Source: Bradyrhizobium symbiodeficiens (lineage in GTDB: Bacteria; Pseudomonadota; Alphaproteobacteria; Rhizobiales; Xanthobacteraceae). From it: a DNA stretch of 64,000 nt. The position numbers and the translations under genes were made by a program. This document shows positions 34,048 to 42,954 of the stretch, in pieces. The notes beneath the pieces are model-generated. The model saw nothing but the letters and a program-made list of their open reading frames with translations. It made no database searches and was not told the DNA's origin. The stretch spans positions 6,078,501 through 6,142,500 of the forward strand of contig NZ_CP029427.2 of assembly GCF_002266465.3 (NCBI RefSeq). Direction: 5' to 3'. Within the stretch, counting starts at the first letter, position 1. Every line of letters starts with the position of its first letter.

Positions 34048-34647
34048 ATGATCGCCGAATCTCCCCGCTCCCCGCTTCGCCTGCTCGCCCGGTTGGTCCC
34101 GGTGCTGGTGGTCGCTTGGCTGTGCCTCTACGCCACCCCGGCCTCGGCCGATTTCCGTCTCTGCAACAACACCTCGAGTCGGGTCGGCATTGCGCTCGGC
34201 TACAAGGACGCCGAGGGGTGGACCACCGAAGGCTGGTGGAACATCTCGTCCCGCGCCTGCGAGACCCTGCTGCGGGGAACGTTGGTCGCCCGTTATTATT
34301 ACATCTACGCCATCGACTATGACCGCGGCGGCGAGTGGTCGGGGCAGGCTTTCATGTGCTCGCGCGACAAGGAGTTCACCATCCGCGGCACCGAGGATTG
34401 CCTCGCGCGGGGCTACGACCGGACCGGCTATTTCGAGGTCGACACCGGCGAGCAGCGGGCCTGGACGGTGCAGCTCACCGACGCCAACGAGCAGCCGTCG
34501 CAGCAGCAGCGTGTGCCCGGCCTGCCGGGCCCAGTTGGCCCGGGTGGCGGGGTTCCGGGTTTGCCCAATGGGCCGCCCGGTGGTACGCCCCCCGCCGCGC
34601 CTGGCCTCCCGCCAGCTCCCTCGCCACCGTCTGGAAGTAAGCCATGA
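34048..34647 (+). CDS. Secreted DUF1036 protein
   Basis: A 199-residue exported protein. A signal peptide ends at TPASA, and the DUF1036 domain follows (DFRLCNNTSSRVGIALGYKD, then GWWNISSRACETLL), with about four Cys. The C-terminal 50 residues are Gly/Pro-rich. The function is unknown. It overlaps pyk by 4 bases (ATGA), so the two genes are coupled, a link seen in other Rhizobiales. Confidence 0.88.
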   Translation: MIAESPRSPLRLLARLVPVLVVAWLCLYATPASADFRLCNNTSSRVGIALGYKDAEGWTTEGWWNISSRACETLLRGTLVARYYYIYAIDYDRGGEWSGQAFMCSRDKEFTIRGTEDCLARGYDRTGYFEVDTGEQRAWTVQLTDANEQPSQQQRVPGLPGPVGPGGGVPGLPNGPPGGTPPAAPGLPPAPSPPSGSKP

Positions 34648-36080
34648 GGCGTCTTCGCCGTATCAAGATTCTCGCGACGCTCGGACCGGCCTCCTCAGAC
34701 CTCGCGATGATCCGCCGCCTGTTCGAAGCCGGCGCCGACCTGTTTCGCATCAACATGAGCCACACCCCGCATGACAAGATGCGGGAGCTGGTGGCGACGA
34801 TCCGCAACGTCGAGAGCAGCTACGGCCGGCCGATCGGCATCCTGGTCGACCTCCAGGGCCCAAAGCTGAGGCTCGGCGCCTTCGCCGAAGGCTCGGTGCA
34901 GTTGCAGAACGGCCAGACCTTCACGCTGGATTCCGACAAGACCCCCGGCGATTCCACGCGTGTCCATCTTCCGCATCCGGAGATCCTGGCTGCGCTGCGG
35001 CCCGGCCACGCGCTGCTGCTCGACGACGGCAAGGTGCGGCTGATCGCGGAAGAGACCTCGAAAGAACACGCGGTGACGCGCGTGGTGGTAGGCGGCCGGA
35101 TGTCCGATCGCAAGGGCGTCAGCCTGCCCGATACGGACCTCGCGGTCTCGGCGATGACGCCGAAGGATCGCGCCGACCTCGAGGCCGCACTGGCCACCGG
35201 CGTCGACTGGATTGCGCTGTCCTTCGTGCAGCGCGCCGACGACGTCATCGAAGCCAAGAAGATGATCCGCGGCCGCGCTGCGGTCATGGCCAAGATCGAG
35301 AAGCCGCAGGCAATCGACCGTCTTGCCGACATCCTTGAAGCCTCCGACGCGCTGATGGTGGCGCGGGGCGATCTCGGCGTCGAACTGCCGCTGGAGCGCG
35401 TGCCGAGCCTGCAGAAGCAGATGACGCGGATGGCGCGCCGTGCCGGCAAGCCGGTGGTGATCGCGACCCAGATGCTGGAATCGATGATCCAGTCGCCGGT
35501 GCCGACCCGCGCTGAAGTCTCCGACGTCGCCACGGCGGTCTACGAGGGCGCCGACGCCATCATGCTGTCGGCGGAATCGGCGGCCGGCAAATTCCCGGTC
35601 GAGGCGGTCTCGACCATGAACCGCATCGGCGAGGAGGTGGAGCGCGACCCGATTTATCGTTCCGTGCTCACCGCGCAGCGCCCCCCGCCGGAAGCCACCG
35701 CGGGCGATGCCATCGCCGACGCCGCGCGGCAGATCGCCGAGACGCTCGACCTGCCCGCTTTGATCTGCTGGACCTCATCGGGCTCGACCGCAGTGCGCGT
35801 GGCGCGCGAGCGGCCGAAGCCGCCGATCGTGGCGATCACGCCGAACATCACCGCCGGCCGCCGGCTCGCGGTGGTCTGGGGCGTGCATTGCGTAGTCGCA
35901 GAAGATGCGCGCGACCAGGACGACATGGTGAACCGCGCCGGCCAGATCGCGTTCCGCGATGGCTTCGTCCGCGCCGGTCAGCGCGTGCTCATCGTCGCCG
36001 GCGTGCCGCTCGGCATTCCCGGCACCACCAATATGGTGCGCATCGCCTCGGTCGGCCCCGAGGGCGACGCTGACATCTAG
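34644..36080 (+). CDS. pyk: Pyruvate kinase
   Basis: A 478-residue enzyme that converts phosphoenolpyruvate and ADP to pyruvate and ATP. Family motifs are RIKILATLGPASSD, FRINMSH, LVDLQGPKLRLG, VMAKIEKPQAI (catalytic Lys), LMVARGDLGVELP and IATQMLESMI. The C-terminal regulatory domain is present. The start overlaps the DUF1036 gene stop. Confidence 0.97.
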   Translation: MRRLRRIKILATLGPASSDLAMIRRLFEAGADLFRINMSHTPHDKMRELVATIRNVESSYGRPIGILVDLQGPKLRLGAFAEGSVQLQNGQTFTLDSDKTPGDSTRVHLPHPEILAALRPGHALLLDDGKVRLIAEETSKEHAVTRVVVGGRMSDRKGVSLPDTDLAVSAMTPKDRADLEAALATGVDWIALSFVQRADDVIEAKKMIRGRAAVMAKIEKPQAIDRLADILEASDALMVARGDLGVELPLERVPSLQKQMTRMARRAGKPVVIATQMLESMIQSPVPTRAEVSDVATAVYEGADAIMLSAESAAGKFPVEAVSTMNRIGEEVERDPIYRSVLTAQRPPPEATAGDAIADAARQIAETLDLPALICWTSSGSTAVRVARERPKPPIVAITPNITAGRRLAVVWGVHCVVAEDARDQDDMVNRAGQIAFRDGFVRAGQRVLIVAGVPLGIPGTTNMVRIASVGPEGDADI

Positions 36081-36221
36081 GGCCCGCCGAACTAAAAGTC
36101 GAAAAACAACCCCATGCAAAGTAGCCGGAGGGTTCGGCGAGCCTGCTGCGGTTTTGCGAAAAGGCCCGCTCGGTCAACGACCTGAGCGCCGTAAGGCCGG
36201 CCACTCGTGTGCATGGCGGTT

Positions 36222-36902
36222 CTACGCCCCAACCAGCGCCTTTGCGGTCGGCAACAGCGTCTGCTGCACCACGAGACCCCTGGCGCGGGCGTCCATGACG
36301 CCGACCGCACGCAGCGCCAACAGCGTCACGGTCTGCACCGCGTCGCGCATCTTGACGGGATCGTCGAGATTGTCAGGCGCGAGCGGCCCGACCAGGGCTT
36401 CATGCAGCGCGCCGAGCAAGGCGGTGGCGGCGAGCGCTGTGTCCTGCGCCGGCAGGTGACCGGCCCGCACCGCAGCGTCGATCCGGGCAGCCATCTCGCC
36501 CGCGATCTCGCGCCGGCTGGCCAGGCGCGAGGCACTGACATCGACATCGACGGGCTCAGCCAGAATGCCCCAGGCCAATCGGCGCTGCGACAGGGTGTGG
36601 ACCGCTACCGTCGTCACGGCCGCGGCCAACGCCGAGGACGGCCCCGGCGCGGCATCGGCCGCCCGGCGGATCGCGGCGAGTTCGTCGCGGGAGACCTCGG
36701 CGATGAGTTCGGAGATCAGTTCGGCCTTGGAGGGGAAGTAGCGGTAGACCGTGCCCGCCGCGACATTGGCCCGGACCGCGACCGGTGCGATCTGCACCGC
36801 CGCCATGCCGCCTTCCGCCGCCGTCTCCCGTGCCGCCGTCAAGATCGCACTGCGCCGCGCCGCCAGGCGCTTAACCACTTGATGCGTCCGCCGATAAACC
36901 AT
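36222..36902 (-). CDS. TetR-family transcription regulator
   Basis: A 226-residue repressor. The N-terminal helix-turn-helix is visible (ILTAARETAAEGGMAAVQIA, then VAAGTVYRYFPSKAELISEL), followed by an all-helical ligand domain. The start MVYRRTHQ is chosen; a longer start by 7 codons exists. It is probably autoregulated: an imperfect palindrome lies about 90 bases upstream. The target genes are not evident from the neighbours. Confidence 0.88.
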   Translation of the reverse strand: MVYRRTHQVVKRLAARRSAILTAARETAAEGGMAAVQIAPVAVRANVAAGTVYRYFPSKAELISELIAEVSRDELAAIRRAADAAPGPSSALAAAVTTVAVHTLSQRRLAWGILAEPVDVDVSASRLASRREIAGEMAARIDAAVRAGHLPAQDTALAATALLGALHEALVGPLAPDNLDDPVKMRDAVQTVTLLALRAVGVMDARARGLVVQQTLLPTAKALVGA

Positions 36903-36987
36903 GGCGCGCTTCCTGTCCCACACGCCGCCGCACGCCCTGCGGCCAAACGCTTCGTCACGTCAAAAGATGCAAATCGCCCCGCAAAGA

Positions 36988-37003
36988 CTGAACAACTATT
37001 CAG
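36988..37003. promoter_or_regulatory. Possible TetR operator
   Basis: CTGAACAACTATTCAG has 5-base inverted arms (CTGAA/TTCAG) around a 6-base spacer, about 90 bases upstream of the TetR gene start. The architecture fits a TetR site, but the arms are short. Confidence 0.35.
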
Positions 37004-37122
37004 GAGGGATGACAAGATGCGAAATGCGTGAAGCGTCACGGCGACCGGACTGGGGCGCCAACCCTGCTTGTGAAAGGCCTCGTCCCGGAAACTGCCCAAG
37101 GGAACGAGCGGAGACGAGAGGG

Positions 37123-38184
37123 CTATCGCGCGACGTCCATTTGGAAGGACCGCCGCGCGATCTCGGCACCTTGTCGGCGCAAAACGAAAGTTGCCCGATA
37201 GGTGCCGGCCGGCCAAGCGGAGCCTGCGCGCTTTCGCCCCGCCGAGATGAAATACTGGGCCTGGTCCCGTGGCAGCTTCGGCGCGCGATACTCCGCGACG
37301 ACCTGCCCCTCGGGTGACCTCAGCTCGAGCGCTTGCTCGTCGTCCGCCTGAAGTCCGATTGCACGAACATAAGCCACGATGGCGGCCGATTGAGAGCCAG
37401 GCAAGGATCGCTTGACCTCACCTGTCTCGATCTCCTCCATGGTCACCGCTCGATCGGCAAAGCCGGCATTGATGATCTCTGCGGACGGATAGTTCGAAAC
37501 GGAGTTTTGCGTCGGCTGCCACAGCGAACGGCCGGAATTGCATTCGCCCTTCGCGGCACCGGAGGCGAATGGATCCACAATTTTCCCGTCATGCCTCACC
37601 GTGAAATGCAAATGTGGGAACTCGGTATTTCCGGACAGACCCACCAGCCCAAGCGCTTGCCCGGAGCCGACGCTGTCACCGGGCTTCACTCTGAGACTGC
37701 CCTTGGCCATGTGGCAGTATTGCGTGCTCCAGCCATTTTCGTGTTCGACGACTGCGCCGTTGCCACATTCCCTGCCGGTGATTGCGGCTTTGCCGACGAC
37801 CTTGACCGAGACGTCATCCATACCGTCGCGCGTGTGGGCAACGCGCCCCGAGGCGGCAGCAACGACCTCGACCCCTTGTCGCTGAACGTCCAGATCGGGG
37901 AGCCGGATGTCGGTGCCGTCATGGCCATCATAGGTTCGGTGACCACATCGAAAGTCCAACGTCTTGTCCAAGGGATCATGGTCGACGTAGTTCTGGATGA
38001 AACAGGTCGTTCCCAATTCGCAAGCGACCGGCCAGGCAAACTGCTGTAGTTCGGAGCAGCGAGCCTCCGACGCGCAAATGATGACCGCGCAAACCATCGG
38101 TACCGATACAATCGCCATCATCCGACCGGTCCGCTCTGCCCAAGGGGCGCGCGACAAAGTGTAGTCTGGAAGCGAGAGTTTCAT
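37123..38184 (-). CDS. Exported M23-family peptidase
   Basis: A protein of about 353 residues with an N-terminal hydrophobic segment (MMAIVSVPMVCAVIICASEA) and an M23 (LytM-like) domain. The zinc ligands are seen in HDGTD, then the HxH motif in FPHLHFTVRH. M23 enzymes cut peptidoglycan cross-bridges or activate amidases. The domain is followed by a beta-rich C-terminal part. The exact start is uncertain: Met codons at 38184 and 38121 fit a signal peptide, while 38256 extends upstream. Confidence 0.82.
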   Translation of the reverse strand: MKLSLPDYTLSRAPWAERTGRMMAIVSVPMVCAVIICASEARCSELQQFAWPVACELGTTCFIQNYVDHDPLDKTLDFRCGHRTYDGHDGTDIRLPDLDVQRQGVEVVAAASGRVAHTRDGMDDVSVKVVGKAAITGRECGNGAVVEHENGWSTQYCHMAKGSLRVKPGDSVGSGQALGLVGLSGNTEFPHLHFTVRHDGKIVDPFASGAAKGECNSGRSLWQPTQNSVSNYPSAEIINAGFADRAVTMEEIETGEVKRSLPGSQSAAIVAYVRAIGLQADDEQALELRSPEGQVVAEYRAPKLPRDQAQYFISAGRKRAGSAWPAGTYRATFVLRRQGAEIARRSFQMDVAR

Positions 38185-38274
38185 TCCTGATGTCCCAAGA
38201 ACCTTGGCCAACATCGGCACACTGTGAAGCCACCGGTACCGCGGAGGATCACCCACGAAGGCAACGATCCATCC

Positions 38275-38403
38275 CTATCTGCCGGATTTGTGCCGCTCAA
38301 GCCAAGCCCGTATCTCTCGTGCGATGAAAACGAATCCCAAGCAGCCTATCAGGATGAACAAGCAAAACGAGCGCGATCTCATTCGCTGTCTCATTGCGGT
38401 CAT
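38275..38403 (-). CDS. Possible small single-helix membrane protein
   Basis: A 42-residue open frame with an N-terminal basic stretch (MTAMRQRMRSRS), one hydrophobic helix (FCLFILIGCLGFVFIA) and a charged tail (REIRAWLERHKSGR). This positive-inside layout is protein-like. It lies about 90 bases upstream of the M23 gene on the same strand. No family was recognised, and a chance ORF remains possible. Confidence 0.4.
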   Translation of the reverse strand: MTAMRQRMRSRSFCLFILIGCLGFVFIAREIRAWLERHKSGR

Positions 38404-38800
38404 TGGCAAACGAAATCGATGGCGATTGAACAGCGATCGAACTTCAAATGCTTGGACTCGCGGGTTCCAATTTGATTTGAATCTTCGCGGCTTCGCGTGT
38501 CAGCGCGCCACGTCCTCGGAAAAGCACGAGGTTGTGTGCCGCTTCTTTACATCTCGAAGTTCTTATGTAGTGTCCGCAACACGACGTTGACGTCGGCCCG
38601 CGCGCAGTGCGCAGGCGGCATCGATGTTCGAGGGCCGTGGTTGTGACCGGCGTTTGGAATACATTCAGAGACTATTTGCGCGGCGCACTTCATTGCGCGC
38701 TCACCAAGGCCACGCAGCCAATTTATCACAGGCAATGTCGAGAGTTCCAACTACAGCTTCGCTGCGGGCTCCGCTGTCATGCGCGAACGGAGCGGCCAGC
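38404..38800. other. AT-richer intergenic region upstream of the secreted protein gene
   Basis: About 400 bases with no supported gene. Its composition is less GC-rich than most of the window. Nothing else was recognised. Confidence 0.35.
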
Positions 38801-39532
38801 ATGAAGCGGCTCGCAGGCCTCCCTCTCGCACTCATTCTGCTTCTCATGCTGACGCCGGATCCCGCAGCAGCCGCTGAGCCATTTTCCGTGCGGTGTGAGG
38901 GTGGCGTTCCCGTCCGCCCATACTTTGCGACGTTCGATGTCGATACCAAAACGGTCGTCTTTGAAACGCCGCCGATCAACGTCGAAACAAATTTCGGTAT
39001 CAATGCATACTCAGGAGAGATCAATTCCACAAGCAATGGAAAGTTCGAATTTGTAGTGCGCATCGGTCCAGGGCGGGTCGATCTGATCTTTGATCGCAAT
39101 CAAAAGACCATGACTTGGCAGGGACTAGAGGACCCCACCTTTCGGCCGACGCTGGTCCACAAGTGCACCGACACCCCTCCGCGAAGCATACTGAGCTTCC
39201 GGGTTCGCGATCCCATTCTGCATCCGATCTCTGTGCGCTGTGAACACACAGGCGCGGTGTACTTTACGATGGATGCCGCTTCGAAAACAGCACTCTATGA
39301 GCGTGGCAGGGAAGGAAGAGGGTTTCGCGGCGAGGTCACGGATGCCGGCCAGGATGAGGTCACGCTGTCGATGAATTTCGATGTCCCGCGCCGGGTCGTA
39401 TGGAGCAGAAGCCGCCAGACCATCGCGATCGAAGGCATCGAGGGCGATGCAGCGCGACCTCGCACCGTCATGCGGTGCGAGGAAGTACCGCCTCGAACGA
39501 TGATAGAACTTTATAGAGCCCCACAGCGGTAA
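38801..39532 (+). CDS. Secreted hypothetical protein with two repeat domains
   Basis: A 243-residue exported protein, unrecognised. A signal peptide (LPLALILLLMLTPDPAAAAE) is followed by two related halves. Each starts with SVRCE and ends with a Cys before PPR: the first ends VHKCTDTPPRSI and the second ends VMRCEEVPPRTM. The pairs of Cys suggest a disulfide in each half. The start MKRLAGLP is chosen from the signal peptide. Its base composition is less GC-rich than core genes, which suggests an accessory gene. Confidence 0.75.
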   Translation: MKRLAGLPLALILLLMLTPDPAAAAEPFSVRCEGGVPVRPYFATFDVDTKTVVFETPPINVETNFGINAYSGEINSTSNGKFEFVVRIGPGRVDLIFDRNQKTMTWQGLEDPTFRPTLVHKCTDTPPRSILSFRVRDPILHPISVRCEHTGAVYFTMDAASKTALYERGREGRGFRGEVTDAGQDEVTLSMNFDVPRRVVWSRSRQTIAIEGIEGDAARPRTVMRCEEVPPRTMIELYRAPQR

Positions 39533-39724
39533 GAGCCTCTCGATGGCGGGAACAATCCGATTCAATCAATAGAAGGAAACGAGCGACCGGCCGACCGTGC
39601 CTCATGCCGCAAACAAATAAAAGCACCGAGCAGAGGTTGTAAAATCGATAACCACACTTCTTACCGGGATCTTAACGCGGGTCCGTAACAGTACGGAGGC
39701 AATGCAATTCCATCTCGGTACACC

Positions 39725-40708
39725 ATGCTCGACACGGACTCCCGGACCGCCTGGCAGCTTTTCCACCTCAACTGGTTTGCGATTCTCGGGATGGGGGCCC
39801 TGCTGGCGCTTGGCCTTGCCTCGACCGGACTGAGTCTCGAGCCGGTCGCCTTCGGCGCGACCGTGGCGATCGCCACGGCGCTGCTCGCGGTCGCCTATGG
39901 CCACCGGATGGTCAAAGGCAAGCTTGCGAATCCGAAGCTGGTGTTTTCACTCGGCACCATCGGACAGGTCATTCTCACCTGCGCGATCGCCGGACCGCTG
40001 AGTTACGTCGCGGGCAAGCTGAACTGGCCGCTCGAGGACCAGGCACTTCTGGCGATCGACCGGGCGTTGGGCCTCGATCCGGAACCGATCGCGCGCTACG
40101 TCAACGATCATCCCTGGCTCGCGATCTGCCTGGCGCACGCCTACGGCCTGATCAAGTTTCCGCTGCTCGGCATTCCCGTCGTGCTGGCTCTGACGGCGCG
40201 CTATGTGCGGCTGCAATTATTCATGCTCGCGATGAGCCTCGCGCTCGCGGTCACCATCACGATCTCCGCCGTGGTGCCCGCGATCGGCACCTATTACGGA
40301 CTGAATCTGCCGGCCGCGCATTTGCCCGAGATCGACACCGCGGTCTATGCCGGACAGCTGCGCGACATCCTCGCGCTTCGGGACGGCAGCCTGCAACAGC
40401 TTCGGCTGTTCTCGCTCTCCGGCATCGTCTCTTTTCCGAGCTTTCACGCGGCATCGGCCGTGCTGTACATGTGGGCGCTGTGGCCGGTGCGCTGGCTCGG
40501 CGGCATCGCGGCCGCGCTCAGTTTGTCGATGATCGCGGCAACGCCGGTGATCGGTGCGCACTACATCATCGATGTCGCGGCCGGCGTCGCGCTCGCGGCA
40601 GCCTCGATCTGGGCCGCGAAATTCTACTTTGGCTGCAGGAGCGCGCCGCGCGCGGCCGCCGCAACGGCGCCGTCAACCGGGCTGGCAACCCTCGCCCAAG
40701 AACACTGA
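39725..40708 (+). CDS. PAP2-type membrane phosphatase
   Basis: A 327-residue protein with about eight membrane helices. The PAP2 acid phosphatase active-site motifs are seen: VSFPSFHAASAVLY (conserved Ser and His) and GAHYIIDVAAGVAL with the catalytic His. The family dephosphorylates lipid phosphates, such as undecaprenyl pyrophosphate or phosphatidic acid. It is followed by a terminator shared with the pilin gene. Confidence 0.9.
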   Translation: MLDTDSRTAWQLFHLNWFAILGMGALLALGLASTGLSLEPVAFGATVAIATALLAVAYGHRMVKGKLANPKLVFSLGTIGQVILTCAIAGPLSYVAGKLNWPLEDQALLAIDRALGLDPEPIARYVNDHPWLAICLAHAYGLIKFPLLGIPVVLALTARYVRLQLFMLAMSLALAVTITISAVVPAIGTYYGLNLPAAHLPEIDTAVYAGQLRDILALRDGSLQQLRLFSLSGIVSFPSFHAASAVLYMWALWPVRWLGGIAAALSLSMIAATPVIGAHYIIDVAAGVALAAASIWAAKFYFGCRSAPRAAAATAPSTGLATLAQEH

Positions 40709-40754
40709 CTGATTGAACTGACGGCCGAACTGCCCAAGCTTCGCCCAAAAGAAA

Positions 40755-40779
40755 AGAGCCCCGTCAGGGACGGGGCTCT
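40755..40779. terminator. Shared terminator between PAP2 and pilin genes
   Basis: AGAGCCCCGTC pairs perfectly with GACGGGGCTCT around an AGG loop. A-rich DNA precedes it on the left, giving a U-run for the pilin transcript on the minus strand. It fits a bidirectional terminator. Confidence 0.85.
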
Positions 40780-40803
40780 CGGAAATCTCTGGTTCGCCCG
40801 GCC

Positions 40804-40968
40804 TTACTTGAGGCTGGTCGAGATCGCGGTGAACTTGGTGTTCAGCGTGGTGCCGAGGTTGTTGACGACGGTGATGATCGCCAGCGCGATGCCGGCAGCG
40901 ATCAGGCCGTATTCAATGGCGGTGGCGCCGGATTCATCCTTCAGGAAACGCGCAACGAGGTTCTTCAT
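40804..40968 (-). CDS. flp: Flp-type pilin
   Basis: A 54-residue class IVb pilin precursor. The leader ends in Gly14, with the cut before ATAIEYGLIAAGIALAII; Glu at +5 and the helix fit the family. The start MKNLVARFLKDES is chosen because a GGAG sits upstream. No tad/cpa assembly genes are in the window, so it is an orphan pilin copy or distant from the main tad locus. Confidence 0.93.
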   Translation of the reverse strand: MKNLVARFLKDESGATAIEYGLIAAGIALAIITVVNNLGTTLNTKFTAISTSLK

Positions 40969-41376
40969 AGAGTGCTCCAAATGAGTACACGAGGCTACAA
41001 CTGATCTGGTCTTTTCGGCTTCCCAGCGCCGCCCGACCATGGAACCGAACGTAGAGGCAAAGAATTGCGCCGCAGTTAATTCGACTGCGTAAACACCAAG
41101 CGGTTTGCGTGTATTCGCTGATGGTAAATTGAAATCCAAAACAATCCGTTAAATTGTCGGGACATGAAGCCGGCGTGACCGACCAGTTTACCCGAAGTTA
41201 TGACCGCCCGTGGTCCAATGCCGCTCGCCCGGACTGACGCGCGACGAGATCGACCATTCATCGCGCTTCAGGTGATTGTTCGAGCATGATCCTCCCGGAA
41301 AACCGCGCCACACATTGCGCCAACTCCGGCTCCGGATCGTGCCCGACCGACAAGAACAACAGGACGACGAGGCGGC
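40969..41376. other. Intergenic region between the pilin and GT-C genes
   Basis: About 400 bases. The left part should hold the pilin promoter; the right part (41282-41345) is a repeat copy. No gene was recognised. Confidence 0.45.
41282..41345. repeat. Second copy of the GAGCATGATC repeat
   Basis: GAGCATGATCCTCCCGGAAA and then ACCGCGCC...CTCCGGATCGTGCC resemble the element at 14693-14788, shortened and with a diverged right end. It lies just upstream of the first GT-C gene. Confidence 0.55.
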
Positions 41377-42867
41377 ATGTCCCTTTCCTTTGCCAACAGC
41401 ATCGCGGCGCAGAGCCGCGCGCGAGCGCTGGTGCCGCTGTGCGTCGGCGCCGGCGTCTATCTGTTCTTCCTCTACCTCGGCGACACGCGGCTCCAGGACT
41501 CCGACTCGTTCTGGCAGGTCAAGATCGGGCAATGGATCCTCGATCACCGCGCCATGCCCACCACCGACTTCTATTCGTTCACGCGCACGGGCGCGCCATG
41601 GATTTCGACGTCATGGCTGTCGCAGGTGCTGTTCGCCTATTCCCATGCGCAATTGGACTGGGCAGGTCCCGTCATCCTCACCGCGGTCGCGGTCGCGATC
41701 ACGGTCGCGATCTTCGTCTATCTGCTCGACAGGCAGATCGAGGCACCACGCGCAGTGCTGTTTGCGATGCTGGCGCTGCTGCTGTCGACCCATCACGTGC
41801 TGGCGCGTCCGCATATCCTGGCGCTGCCGGTCATGGTTCTGTGGGTCGGCGTGCTGATGGCGGCTGCCGACCGCAAGAGCGCGCCGTCCTGGTATTGGCT
41901 GCCGCTGATGGCGCTCTGGGCGAATTTGCATGGCGGCTTCGTGCTGGGCCTCGCGCTGATCGGCCCGATCTCGCTCGAGGCCGTCGAGCATGCCGAGAAG
42001 GGACGACGGCTGGCCCTGTTCACGCGCTGGGTGTTGTTCGGAATCGGCGCGCTGGTTGCGAGCTGCCTCACGCCGTACGGCTGGCGGACGCTGCTGGGCG
42101 CGACCAACATCCTCGGCCTCGGCGAGCTGCTGTCGCTGATCTTCGAATGGATGCCTGCGAACTTCTCCACTTTCACGCCATTCGAAGGCGCCCTGCTCGG
42201 CTTGATCGCATTCGGCTATTATCGCGGCCTGGTGCTGTCGGCGCCCCGGATCTTCCTGATTCTGTTCCTGACCTGGGGCGCGCTGACCCATGTCAGGAGC
42301 ATCGAGGCATTTGCGTTCCTGGTGCCGCTGGTGCTGGCAAAGCCGCTCGGCGAGATGTTCCCGCGCCCGGCGCCTGACGCCGCCGATGCCGGGCGCTGGC
42401 CGGCCCGCTATGTCACCGCGCTTGGCGCGCTGATGATCGTGGCGGCGAGCTGGACCTCGACGTCGCTCTACATGGGGCACCACCGCTTCACCTTCACGAC
42501 GACGCATACGCCGGTTGCGGCCGTCGATCTGCTCGAGCAACGCAAGGCGCAGCGCATCTTCAATGCCTACCAGTTCGGCGGCTATCTGATCTCGCGCAAC
42601 ATTCCGGTCTTCGTCGACGGCCGTGCCGAGCTCTATGGCGAGAAATTCGTCGTGGACTTCTTCAAGGCGACGGAAGGCAAGAAGCCCGAGCTGCTGCCCC
42701 GCCTGCTCGACGAGTACAAGATCGACGCGACCCTTCTGGTTGCCGATGCGCCGGGCCCGCAGATCCTCGACCAGCTCAAGGGCTGGAAGCGGATCTATAC
42801 CGACGACATCGCCGTGATCCATGTGCGAGACCATGCGGACAGCGCAGCCGCGACGCCTTCGAAGTGA
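41377..42867 (+). CDS. GT-C-like polytopic membrane protein, paralogue A
   Basis: A 496-residue protein with about ten to twelve helices. The first loop has an acidic DSDSFWQVKIG motif, as in GT-C glycosyltransferases of the GT39/GT83 kind, and the second half ends in a soluble domain with YQFGGYL and VFVDGRAELYG. It aligns throughout with the protein at 50048-51493, including CLTP(Y/H)G, WANLHG/WTNLHG and FGGYL. It probably transfers a sugar from a polyprenyl phosphate carrier, but its substrate is unknown. It is followed 30 bases later by another membrane protein. Confidence 0.82.
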   Translation: MSLSFANSIAAQSRARALVPLCVGAGVYLFFLYLGDTRLQDSDSFWQVKIGQWILDHRAMPTTDFYSFTRTGAPWISTSWLSQVLFAYSHAQLDWAGPVILTAVAVAITVAIFVYLLDRQIEAPRAVLFAMLALLLSTHHVLARPHILALPVMVLWVGVLMAAADRKSAPSWYWLPLMALWANLHGGFVLGLALIGPISLEAVEHAEKGRRLALFTRWVLFGIGALVASCLTPYGWRTLLGATNILGLGELLSLIFEWMPANFSTFTPFEGALLGLIAFGYYRGLVLSAPRIFLILFLTWGALTHVRSIEAFAFLVPLVLAKPLGEMFPRPAPDAADAGRWPARYVTALGALMIVAASWTSTSLYMGHHRFTFTTTHTPVAAVDLLEQRKAQRIFNAYQFGGYLISRNIPVFVDGRAELYGEKFVVDFFKATEGKKPELLPRLLDEYKIDATLLVADAPGPQILDQLKGWKRIYTDDIAVIHVRDHADSAAATPSK

Positions 42868-42954
42868 GCACCCACTTGAGGGCACGCACCCGTAACCGTG
42901 AGCAAATGCGCCGCGGACACGACCACTGCGCTCAAACCCCGGCGATCCCGCGAC

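Noticed and set aside
38224..38475. An 83-codon plus-strand frame
   Set aside because: Composition is not protein-like and it overlaps a more plausible small minus-strand membrane protein.
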